15,708 nucleotides of DNA from UBA7672 sp036733305 (GTDB lineage: Bacteria; Pseudomonadota; Alphaproteobacteria; Caulobacterales; Hyphomonadaceae). Made by a program: the position numbers and the translations under genes. Of the stretch, positions 7,585 to 13,789 are shown piece by piece; position 1 is the stretch's first letter, and the number at the start of each line of letters is the position of its first letter. The stretch is from contig DAINAT010000083.1 in the NCBI GenBank assembly GCA_036733305.1, forward strand, positions 1 to 15,708, given 5' to 3'. Below the pieces are notes generated by a model. That model did no database searches. It saw only the letters and a list, made by a program, of their open reading frames with translations, and had not been told where the DNA came from.

Positions 7585-8229
7585 CTAGCTCAGCTTCGCG
7601 ATGCAGCTGGCGATGGCTTCGGCGGACTCGCCGGGGGTGAAGTAGGTCTGGAGTTTCCAGTTCTCGTCCATGAGATAGAGGATCGAGGAGTGGCTCACGA
7701 GATAGCCCGAGGCGCCGTCGGTTTCTTCGTCGCGGCTGAACTGCGTCTTGAAGCCGGAGACGGTCTGCTGGAGTTCGTCGAGCGTGCCGGTGAGGCCGAT
7801 GATGTGTTTCGGGAAGCCGTTCGACTGGATGTATTGCGCGATGGCTTCGGGCGTGTCGCGCGCGGGGTCCACCGAGATGAAGACGGTGCGTGGAGCTTTC
7901 TTGCCGGCGGGCAGCAGGTCCATCGCCTTGCCCAGCGTGAACAGCGTGGTGGGGCAGACATCCGGGCAGTGGGTGAAGCCGAAGAAGACCAGCGACTTCT
8001 CGCCCTTGAGGCTTTCTTCGGTGGTTGGGGAGCCGGTTTGCGAGGTGAGGTGGAACGGGCCGCCGATCGCGTCTGACGAGCGATTGCCGCAGTTCTCGGC
8101 CTGGGTCTGCATGCCGGAGGAGACAACGCCGCCACCCGCTTCGACGCCGGCGGCGGGCTTGTCGCTGGGGGAACAGGCCGTCAGGACCAGAAAAGCGGTG
8201 GAACACGCCGAAAAGAGCAGGGTACGCAT
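7585..8229 (-). CDS. senC: SCO1/SenC/PrrC-family copper-binding thioredoxin-like lipoprotein
   Basis: A 214-residue membrane-anchored periplasmic protein of the SCO family, which delivers copper or reduces cysteines during cytochrome c oxidase CuA assembly and links to RegB signalling in Rhodobacter. Residues 1-19 are a lipoprotein signal with a good lipobox (VLTAC, Cys19). The copper ligands are all present: Cys88 and Cys92 in CPDVC, and His180 in LVSHSS. The family phrase VFFGFTHCPDVCP and the VDPARDTP turn (120-127) are intact. Two further cysteines, Cys47 and Cys209, are unusual additions. The ATG at 8227-8229 is preferred over a TTG nine codons upstream because it starts the signal peptide cleanly; its ribosome site is weak. 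It is divergent from regB (79 bp apart), the arrangement seen in Rhodobacter. Confidence 0.92.
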   Translation of the reverse strand: MRTLLFSACSTAFLVLTACSPSDKPAAGVEAGGGVVSSGMQTQAENCGNRSSDAIGGPFHLTSQTGSPTTEESLKGEKSLVFFGFTHCPDVCPTTLFTLGKAMDLLPAGKKAPRTVFISVDPARDTPEAIAQYIQSNGFPKHIIGLTGTLDELQQTVSGFKTQFSRDEETDGASGYLVSHSSILYLMDENWKLQTYFTPGESAEAIASCIAKLS

Positions 8230-8308
8230 GCTTAGAAAATCGCATGCGCAGGGCAAAAAGCAAACTGTGGCCTGATGACATTCGGACGCGATTGCGCGAG
8301 CAGTTCAT
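8230..8308. promoter_or_regulatory. Divergent control region between senC and regB
   Basis: The only space for both promoters is this 79-bp gap. It contains the perfect 8-bp palindrome CGCATGCG (8241-8248), within 20 bases of the senC start, and a GCGATTGCGC element (8288-8297) close to regB. In Rhodobacter this divergent region is autoregulated by RegA. Whether these elements are RegA sites cannot be told by eye. No consensus -35/-10 pair stands out. Confidence 0.4.
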
Positions 8309-9706
8309 ATGGCTGAATCGCAAGGTCAGGTGATTTTGGGGCTTCCTGCGACGGTGATCGACGATCCGTCACATGAAACGCTGCGCAGCGTGGGCTCTGC
8401 CTTCGGGCGGACGCGGCTTCGCACGCTTGTCACGCTGCGCTGGATGGCGATCGCGGGGCAGGTTGCAGCGGTGCTGTTCGTGAACTTCCTCCTCGGCTTC
8501 GAGCTGCCGCTGGTGGCGTGTCTGGCGGCTATTGGCGCATCGGCGTGGCTGAACGTGGCGCTGATGGCGGTGTTTCCGACGCAGCACCTGTCTTCGCCCG
8601 CAGAGACGGCGGGGCAGCTGGCGTTCGATATTGTGCAGCTGTCCGTGCTGATCGGTCTGACGGGTGGTCTGGAGAATCCGTTCCTGCTGATGATCCTTGC
8701 GCCGGTGACGGTGGGCGCATCGCGCCTGTTGCCGGCTTATGCGGTGTTGTTGTCCTTCCTCGCGCTTGGTTGCTGCGTGGTGATGTGGTTCTGGGGGCTC
8801 GACCTGCCATGGCATGGCGAGCCGTTGCAGTTGCCGCCTCTCTATCAGGCCGGGCAGCTGGCGGCTGTTGCCGTCGGCCTGGTGTTCTTTGCGATCTATT
8901 CGTGGCGCACCGGACGCGACGAGGCGAGCCTGGTGTCGGCGCTTGATGCGGTGCAGGCCGTGCTGGCGCGTGAGCAGCAATTGTCGGCGTTGGGCGCACT
9001 GGCGGCGGCGACGGCGCATGAGCTGGGCACGCCGCTGGCGACCATCCATATCGCAGCGAAGGAACTGGGGCGCACGGTGAAGCCGGGGCATCCGGCGCGC
9101 GAGGATGTCGAGCTGATCATCGAGCAGTCGGAACGTTGCCGAATGATCCTGAAGCAGATCTCGCAGCGGCGTCACATGACCGATGCCGCTATGGCGCGGG
9201 CGACCCTGCCGGGCCTGATCGACGAAGCTGTCGAGCCGCATCAGGGATCGGGCATACATGTGCAGTGCTCGTGCTCGCCGCTCGCTGGCAGCAGTACGGC
9301 GGGCAGCGGGGCGGGGCCGGAGAAGGCGCCGGATGTGATCCGCAAGCCGGAGATCATCCACGCGCTGGGCGCGTTCGTGGAGAATGCGGTGAGTTTTGCC
9401 TCGAAGGAAGTCAGCGTGAATGCGCGCTGGTCGGATGAGGAAGTGCGGATCTACATCACGGACGATGGCGCGGGCTTCGCGCCGAGCGTGCTGGCGAAGC
9501 TGGGCGAGCCTTACTTCTCCGAGCGCAGGATCGAGCAACGCGGTGGCGGTATGGGGCTTGGCTTCTTCATCGCCTGCACGCTGCTGGAGCGCACGGGCGC
9601 ACGCGTGACGCCGTATAACCGCCAGCTACCCGCGAAGGGCGCGGTGGTGCGTATCGTCTGGCCGCGTGCGGCCATCGAAGCGCCTGAGGGCTGGATCGAG
9701 GCCTAG
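8309..9706 (+). CDS. regB: RegB/PrrB/ActS-type redox-sensing histidine kinase
   Basis: A 465-residue membrane sensor kinase of the global redox system RegBA. Membrane segments occupy roughly 38-200. Between them is the ubiquinone-binding heptapeptide GGLENPF (119-125), matching the RegB consensus GGxxNPF. The H-box ATAHELGTPLATI places the phosphorylated histidine at His237. Cys277 in SERCRMIL corresponds to the redox-active cysteine of Rhodobacter RegB. The ATP-binding domain has the N-box ENAVSFA (Asn359), DDGAGF (385-390) and GGGMGLG (412-418). Before the N-box is a Ser/Gly-rich stretch (about 324-340), preceded by an extra Cys320-Ser-Cys322 pair not part of the usual description. The ATG at 8309 has only a weak ribosome site. 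The stop codon lies three bases from the end of the convergent hydrolase gene. Its partner regA is about 1.2 kb downstream. Very sure of family. Confidence 0.95.
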   Translation: MAESQGQVILGLPATVIDDPSHETLRSVGSAFGRTRLRTLVTLRWMAIAGQVAAVLFVNFLLGFELPLVACLAAIGASAWLNVALMAVFPTQHLSSPAETAGQLAFDIVQLSVLIGLTGGLENPFLLMILAPVTVGASRLLPAYAVLLSFLALGCCVVMWFWGLDLPWHGEPLQLPPLYQAGQLAAVAVGLVFFAIYSWRTGRDEASLVSALDAVQAVLAREQQLSALGALAAATAHELGTPLATIHIAAKELGRTVKPGHPAREDVELIIEQSERCRMILKQISQRRHMTDAAMARATLPGLIDEAVEPHQGSGIHVQCSCSPLAGSSTAGSGAGPEKAPDVIRKPEIIHALGAFVENAVSFASKEVSVNARWSDEEVRIYITDDGAGFAPSVLAKLGEPYFSERRIEQRGGGMGLGFFIACTLLERTGARVTPYNRQLPAKGAVVRIVWPRAAIEAPEGWIEA

Positions 9707-9709
9707 AAC

Positions 9710-10639
9710 CTACTTCGCCATTTCCGACATGAGCTTCATGCCGCTGGCTTCCATGTCCTTGATGCGGTCCTTCTTGACGAAGGGCTTGTCGAGGAAGCGC
9801 TGGATCGTGGCGTTGAAGAGCTCGGGATCATCGTAGGGAACCATGTGCGTGTTGTTGGGCAGCACGGCGAGATTGGCGTTCGGGATGTTGTTGTAGATCT
9901 GGACGGTGTGTTCGAGGCGGATGACGTCCTGGTCGCCCGAGATGATCAGCGTCGGCGCGGTGATCTTGTTCAGCGCTTTCGGGTCGATGTTCGGCTGGGA
10001 GAGCAGGAGGCCGGTGACCTTGAGGATGCGCTTGCCCTCGGGCGTGTTCTTCTGATCAGCCGGGAAGGCGTCGGTCATGGCTTTCGCCATGGCTTCGGTT
10101 TCCGGATAGATCGCCTCGAGCGACGGGTTGAGGTTGGCGGCCATGGCGACCAACCTCTTCACTTTCGTCGGATGGCGCATCGCGATGAGCAGCCCCTCGA
10201 TTCCGCCATCGCTCCAGCCGACGACGTCGGCGGAGGCGATCTTCAGGTGGTCGAGCAGGGCGGCGAGATCATCCGCCATCTGTTCATAGGTGATGGGCGT
10301 GTCGCTGGAGCCGGACTTGCCTTGCTCGCGGCTGTCCATGGCGATGACTTTGTATTTGCCCTTGAAGGCGTCGATCTGGGCGCCGAAGCTGCCAATGCTG
10401 CCGCCATTGCCGTGGACGAGAAGGAGCGGCTCTCCCTCGCCATAGGTCTCGTAATAGAAGGTCACGCCATCGTGGGTGAAGGTTCCGCTGGCGGCCTGAT
10501 TGACGCCGTAGGGGATCTTCGCGGCCGGAGCCGCGGCCTGTGCGGGGGCCGGAGCTTCGGCTGCGGGCGGCGCCGCTGGCGCGCAAGCGGCCATGGCCAG
10601 AGCAAGGGCGAGTGATACGCCAGCGCGAAGATACATCAT
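9710..10639 (-). CDS. Exported alpha/beta-fold hydrolase
   Basis: A 309-residue hydrolase of the alpha/beta superfamily, probably periplasmic or membrane-tethered. I start it at the first of two adjacent ATGs (10637-10639), preceded by a GGGG-type ribosome site. From there comes a signal sequence ending LAMAAC (Cys19), then an Ala/Pro-rich linker. The frame stays open upstream, but that part looks non-coding. Visible catalytic elements are the oxyanion-loop HGNGG (76-80), the nucleophile elbow GWSDGG (Ser143), acid SGDQD (Asp236 or Asp238) and His265 in NTHMVPYDDPE. The lipobox is atypical (Met at -3), so lipidation is uncertain. The substrate cannot be predicted. The gene sits between regB and regA on the opposite strand, ending three bases from regB, so it splits the redox-regulation set and is independently transcribed. 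Confidence 0.88.
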   Translation of the reverse strand: MMYLRAGVSLALALAMAACAPAAPPAAEAPAPAQAAAPAAKIPYGVNQAASGTFTHDGVTFYYETYGEGEPLLLVHGNGGSIGSFGAQIDAFKGKYKVIAMDSREQGKSGSSDTPITYEQMADDLAALLDHLKIASADVVGWSDGGIEGLLIAMRHPTKVKRLVAMAANLNPSLEAIYPETEAMAKAMTDAFPADQKNTPEGKRILKVTGLLLSQPNIDPKALNKITAPTLIISGDQDVIRLEHTVQIYNNIPNANLAVLPNNTHMVPYDDPELFNATIQRFLDKPFVKKDRIKDMEASGMKLMSEMAK

Positions 10640-10872
10640 GATCCGACCCCAGATTTGCCCCAACCCAGCGTCGATTAAGCCGGGAAAACCCTTGATGGCG
10701 CGCAATGACTGCGCTTTGCAAGCCATGGCGTGAGGGCAAGCGTAACCGCGGATTCGTTGAAACTGACGCTGCCCGTATGCTGTGTTCGGGCTGTCGCTAG
10801 GAAAACGGCCCTCCGAAACGCGATACGCAGGTAGACAAAAATCAATCTGGTGGCCTAAGGAGCCCCTCACGT

Positions 10873-10879
10873 TTATATA
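10873..10879 (+). promoter_or_regulatory. Possible -10 element of regA
   Basis: TTATATA is the only AT-rich -10-like hexamer region upstream of regA. It would place transcription start near 10886, just before the ribosome site GGGAGAA (10900-10906). No -35 matching consensus lies at the right distance, so an activator or alternative sigma factor could be involved. Weak evidence. Confidence 0.3.
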
Positions 10880-10912
10880 GCTGTCATTGGCAGCGCTGCG
10901 GGAGAAATCAGG

Positions 10913-11479
10913 GTGGAAGAACCTGTTGAGTCAGACCCACGGGTAGCGGCGCTCGAAGACCGCAGCCTGCTGGTTCTCGACGACGATGCGCCATTCCGGT
11001 TGCGTTTGGGGCGTGCGCTGGGCCAGCGCGGGTTTGATGTGACCTCCCTGGGCTCGGTCGCCGAGGCGCGCGAGCACCTGAAGAAGCAACAACCGGCCTT
11101 CGCAGTTGTCGACCTGCGGCTCGAGGACGGCTCGGGCCTTGAGGTGGTCGAAGCCCTGCAGCGGGCCCGCGAAGACACCCATGCCGTGATCCTGACAGGC
11201 TATGGCGCAATCTCGACAGCGGTTGCGGCTGTGAAAGCTGGCGCGATCGACTATCTGCCCAAGCCGGCCGATATTGATGACGTGGTGAATGCTCTGCTGA
11301 CGGGCCGGTCTGACCGTCCCGAGCCACCGGAAAATCCGATGTCTGCGGACCGGGTGCGTTGGGAGCACATCCAGCGCGTGTACGAGCTGTGCAACCACAA
11401 CGTCTCCGAGACGGCGCGCAGGCTCAACATGCATCGCAGGACGCTGCAGCGCATCCTGGCCAAGCGCGCTCCGCGGTAG
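10913..11479 (+). CDS. regA: RegA/PrrA/ActR-type response regulator
   Basis: A 188-residue two-component regulator, partner of RegB, controlling genes for respiration, energy and redox balance. The N-terminal receiver domain (about 17-130) has the acidic triad Asp23-Asp24-Asp25, phospho-acceptor Asp67 (AVVDLRL), Thr95 (ILTGYGAIST) and Lys117 (YLPKPAD). A proline-rich linker (PEPPENP, 136-142) precedes the C-terminal Fis-type helix-turn-helix, VSETARRLNMHRRTLQRILAKR (164-185, shown in the family as a near-invariant block). The start is GTG at 10913, supported by GGGAGAA eight bases upstream. Unlike Rhodobacter, where senC and regA are adjacent and co-transcribed, here regA is separated from regB and senC by the hydrolase and has its own 270-bp upstream region. 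Family certain. Confidence 0.95.
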   Translation: MEEPVESDPRVAALEDRSLLVLDDDAPFRLRLGRALGQRGFDVTSLGSVAEAREHLKKQQPAFAVVDLRLEDGSGLEVVEALQRAREDTHAVILTGYGAISTAVAAVKAGAIDYLPKPADIDDVVNALLTGRSDRPEPPENPMSADRVRWEHIQRVYELCNHNVSETARRLNMHRRTLQRILAKRAPR

Positions 11480-11598
11480 GATTTGGGCGCGAGGTTGAGG
11501 TTGGCGCTGTCATTCCGGGCGCCAAAAGCAGCTGCATTAAGTGTTGCGTCAAATTTCGTCCGTAGTTCAGGTTTGGACTGCGGACTGGAGATATGACT

Positions 11599-12108
11599 AT
11601 GGCGCGACTGGTTCTCTTGATGGCGGTTCTGGCGGTTGCCGCTCCGGCGGCGTTGGCCCCCGTTGCTGTGGCGCAGTCGAAGGCGATCGGCCGTTACAAT
11701 GACTGGCGCGTCTACACCGAGGGCGAGGGGCGCAACATGGTGTGCTTCGCGGCGGTCGAACCCAATGACATGGCGCCGAAGTCTGCCAATCATGGCGAGG
11801 TGGCGTTCTATGTTGCCGCCTTCAAGTCGGGCGCGGCGACAGCCCAGCCGAGTCTGCGCGTCGGCTACACGCTGCGCACGGATCTGGCCCCGCAGGCAGT
11901 GATCGGTCGCGATAAGTTCCCGATGTATGCCGCCGGGCAGGAGGCCTTCTTCCCGGATGCCGGCGAGAAGCCGCTGATCGAAGCGCTGAAGAAGGGACAG
12001 GAGCTGCGCGTGGAAGCAGTTTCGGTGAAGGATGCGCGCACCGCATATCACTTCTCGCTCAAGGGATCGCGCGATGCGATCGACAAGGCGCGCGATCTCT
12101 GCCGCTAG
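11599..12108 (+). CDS. Invasion-associated locus B (IalB) family secreted protein
   Basis: A 169-residue exported protein of the IalB family (first named in Bartonella, but widespread in non-pathogenic alphaproteobacteria with unclear function). Two in-frame ATGs compete: 11593 lies only 2 bases from the GGAG at 11587-11590, whereas 11599 lies 8 bases away, so 11599 is chosen. A signal peptide ends AVAVA before QSKA (after residue 25). Family features are the DWRVY strand (35-39), Cys49 in NMVCFAA, APKSANHGEVAFYV (59-72), the IGRDKFPMYAAGQEAFF region and a terminal Cys168; the two cysteines may form a disulfide. It follows regA by 119 bp. That gap has a 7-bp inverted repeat, TTGGCGC/GCGCCAA (11501-11525), with no T-run. 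Family call is good; role is unknown and 'invasion' should not be taken literally. Confidence 0.85.
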   Translation: MARLVLLMAVLAVAAPAALAPVAVAQSKAIGRYNDWRVYTEGEGRNMVCFAAVEPNDMAPKSANHGEVAFYVAAFKSGAATAQPSLRVGYTLRTDLAPQAVIGRDKFPMYAAGQEAFFPDAGEKPLIEALKKGQELRVEAVSVKDARTAYHFSLKGSRDAIDKARDLCR

Positions 12109-12212
12109 GCGGACCACACGATCACAAACAACTCAATTGGTGTTGCGCGCCTTGCCGCGCGAGGCATCACGCCTAGTGTTCAATGCTCATACAAGCGGAG
12201 CGAGGACGCGCT

Positions 12213-12581
12213 ATGGCCTATGTCGATGGTTTTGTACTTCCGGTGCCCGAGGGCAATATCGATGCGTACAAGAAGGAAGCCAAACGCGCGGGCAAGGTGT
12301 GGATCAAGCACGGCGCGCTGCAGTACTTCGAGTCGGTGGCGGACGATGTGCCAGCCGGCAAGTCGACTGATTTCCATCGCGCCGTGAAGAGGAAAGAGGG
12401 CGAGACCGTCGTGTTCGCCTTCGCCGTCTACAAGAACCGCAAGCATCGCGACGAGGTCATGAAAAAGGTCATGGCCGATCCGGACATGAAATATGATCCG
12501 GCCAAGATGCCGTTCGATGGCAAGCGCATGTTCTGGGGCGGCTTCAAAACCATCGTGGAGATGGAAGCGAAAGAAGAGTAA
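12213..12581 (+). CDS. DUF1428 (YbaA-like) family protein
   Basis: A small 122-residue cytoplasmic protein of the DUF1428 family (E. coli YbaA type), related in fold to dimeric alpha-beta barrel proteins; no reaction is established. Hallmarks are MAYVDGFVLPVP at the start, GKVWIKHGALQYFE (27-40), VADDVP (42-47), RAVKRKEGETVVFAF (56-70) and MPFDGKRMFWGGF (99-111). The ATG at 12213 begins the conserved text and follows AGCGAGGA (12199-12206); an upstream in-frame ATG at 12183 adds only ten unconserved residues. The stop codon is three bases from the end of the convergent MerR-ATPase gene, with no terminator between, so the two transcripts must overlap at their 3' ends. Confidence 0.9.
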   Translation: MAYVDGFVLPVPEGNIDAYKKEAKRAGKVWIKHGALQYFESVADDVPAGKSTDFHRAVKRKEGETVVFAFAVYKNRKHRDEVMKKVMADPDMKYDPAKMPFDGKRMFWGGFKTIVEMEAKEE

Positions 12582-12584
12582 CGC

Positions 12585-13580
12585 TTACGCCGCTGGCGGG
12601 TAAAAGGCGATCATGCCTTCCGTTCGGGCGCGGACATCGGGTGGGGCTAGGCAGGCTGCGACCACCTCATAGCCGGATGATCCTGCATGAGGCGATACGA
12701 TCATTGGTGGGCTGTGATTAGCCGGGCACAGGATGGTCATCTCATCCGGGCCGCAAGCCGCAAGGTCAAGCATGGCGCTGGAGCGTGTCATGGCGAAGAT
12801 TGGGCGCGCATCGGGTTCGCGCAGACGTAGCCAGCTGGCGAGCGCCGTCTGAGTTGGTTCGTCCAGGCGATATTCAATGAGGTCGACGACAACGGCGGCA
12901 GGACCTTCGGCTTCCAATAGCGCGATTAGCGTTGTCAGTGGGTCTGACGGTGTTGCGCCATCGCCGATGAGCCAATCGAGAGCGCTTTGCATGCGTTCGT
13001 AGTGAAAGTCGCCAGTAATGGCCGCCTGACGGTCGAGACCGAGAAAGACGCTGCCGGGGATGGCGTCAGCCAAGGCCATAGCGAGCTTTGTCTTACCGCT
13101 GCCGAGCGGGCCAGTGATCCATGTATGCGGCCGGTCGATGGAAATCTCAAAGTGCTCGCCGCCCCAAGGCCAGGGGAGGCTCAAGCCGATTGTACGGTGG
13201 TCAGTTTGTAGGTGTGTGAGTTCTGAGAGTGCAGGCGTGTCGCCAGCCGAAAGTTTCCGACGCAGGCAGCGAACTTGATTAACCGTGCCGGTGAGTTGGG
13301 CGAGGCGAGACTCCAGCACAACCTGATGCGCAGCGAGAGCTGGCTCAAGATTGCTCGTTTTGCCGTGCAGTACGCCAGCGATCTGAGTCAGACTGAGGCC
13401 GAGCTTGCGAAGTTTGATGATCTCCTCGGCGCGCGAAAGGTCGGAGTAACTGTATGTGCGCCATCCGACTCGCGTTCGTTCTGGCAGCAGAAGGCCGCGG
13501 TCTTCGTAAAGACGTAGAGCCTTTGAAGATACTCCGAGACGCCGAGCAGCGTCAGCCGGCGAAAGAAAGAGCGGGTCCAA
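12585..13580 (-). CDS. MerR-type regulator fused to a P-loop ATPase-like domain
   Basis: A 331-residue protein of unusual architecture. Residues 1-72 form a MerR winged helix (LSPADAARRLGVSSKALRLYEDRGL, in pieces: AARRLGVSSKALRLYE at 11-26, then the GWRTYSYSDL wing), followed by a helical dimerisation segment (80-112). Residues about 130-331 form an ATPase-like domain. It has Walker A GPLGSGKT (157-164) and a Walker B-like AAVVVDLIE (228-236, Asp233), where the usual catalytic Glu after Asp is Leu and a Glu comes three positions later. TRSSAMLD (265-272) occupies the place where ABC/RecF-type ATPases have a histidine-containing THS...LLD. A conserved-looking CPANHSPP and a terminal RTEGMIAF follow. 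The start is TTG at 13578-13580: a stop codon lies two codons upstream, no earlier start exists, and AGGTGA sits just before it. Small-molecule-binding MerR proteins usually have a ligand domain here; this one likely responds to nucleotide. Function unknown. Confidence 0.85.
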   Translation of the reverse strand: MDPLFLSPADAARRLGVSSKALRLYEDRGLLLPERTRVGWRTYSYSDLSRAEEIIKLRKLGLSLTQIAGVLHGKTSNLEPALAAHQVVLESRLAQLTGTVNQVRCLRRKLSAGDTPALSELTHLQTDHRTIGLSLPWPWGGEHFEISIDRPHTWITGPLGSGKTKLAMALADAIPGSVFLGLDRQAAITGDFHYERMQSALDWLIGDGATPSDPLTTLIALLEAEGPAAVVVDLIEYRLDEPTQTALASWLRLREPDARPIFAMTRSSAMLDLAACGPDEMTILCPANHSPPMIVSPHAGSSGYEVVAACLAPPDVRARTEGMIAFYPPAA

Positions 13581-13588
13581 GAATCACC

Positions 13589-13605
13589 TGTCTGTTGTGC
13601 AGACA
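13589..13605 (-). repeat. Inverted repeat at the MerR-ATPase transcript start
   Basis: TGTCTG (13589-13594) and CAGACA (13600-13605) form a perfect 6-bp inverted repeat with a 5-base centre. It begins 9 bases upstream of the TTG start codon and overlaps the expected transcription start. It could be an operator half-site pair or a small RNA hairpin next to the ribosome site. Confidence 0.45.
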
Positions 13606-13607
13606 TG

Positions 13608-13638
13608 CTTATCGGGCCGTACGCAGGGGCCGGGTCAA
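13608..13638 (-). promoter_or_regulatory. MerR-type promoter with 19-bp spacer
   Basis: Read on the minus strand, TTGACC (13633-13638; 5 of 6 matches to TTGACA) and GATAAG (13608-13613; 4 of 6 to TATAAT) are separated by exactly 19 bp. MerR-family target promoters typically have overlong 19-20 bp spacers that the regulator untwists. The position fits: transcription would start near 13601, about 20 bases before the TTG codon of the MerR-ATPase gene. The spacer contains GGCC at both ends and a CGTACG core. This suggests self-regulation. Confidence 0.5.
13618..13627 (+). repeat. 10-bp direct repeat, copy 1 (in the MerR promoter spacer)
   Basis: CGTACGCAGG lies inside the 19-bp spacer of the MerR-ATPase promoter. 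The same ten bases recur at 13753-13762, upstream of the acyltransferase. Its CGTACG core is palindromic. Possible operator; significance is modest without comparison to relatives. Confidence 0.35.
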
Positions 13639-13752
13639 GCAATGATTTACCACGACAACCTGCGGCCAGTGAGCGAGGACCCGGGTAGGGGCTTCGTAAC
13701 GCCCTTAACTTAGGTTCGCCCTGGCCCGTCCAATGCATAGGTGCCTGAGGGG

Positions 13753-13762
13753 CGTACGCAGG
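13753..13762 (+). repeat. 10-bp direct repeat, copy 2 (upstream of the acyltransferase)
   Basis: Second exact copy of CGTACGCAGG, ending 27 bases before the chosen acyltransferase ATG. Here the core extends to the 8-bp palindrome GCGTACGC (13752-13759). If copy 1 is a regulator site, this copy could link acyltransferase expression to the MerR-ATPase protein. Confidence 0.35.
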
Positions 13763-13789
13763 TCACCTTCTGTTGCGGATATATCGAAC

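Noticed and set aside
8230..8256. TTG start extending SenC by nine residues
   Set aside because: The extension would place polar residues before the lipoprotein signal; the ATG at 8229 gives a standard signal and lipobox.
8369..9538. A 389-codon minus-strand frame inside regB
   Set aside because: Shadow of regB: Arg/His/Gln-rich translation and no family features, whereas the sense frame has all kinase motifs.
9845..10615. A 256-codon plus-strand frame opposite the alpha/beta hydrolase
   Set aside because: Complement of a gene with a full catalytic triad; its translation looks like antisense GC-rich sequence.
13700..13720. Possible CtrA-type site (TTAA repeats) upstream of the acyltransferase
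   Set aside because: Only one TTAA half-site is present; the second half at the required 7-base spacing is missing.
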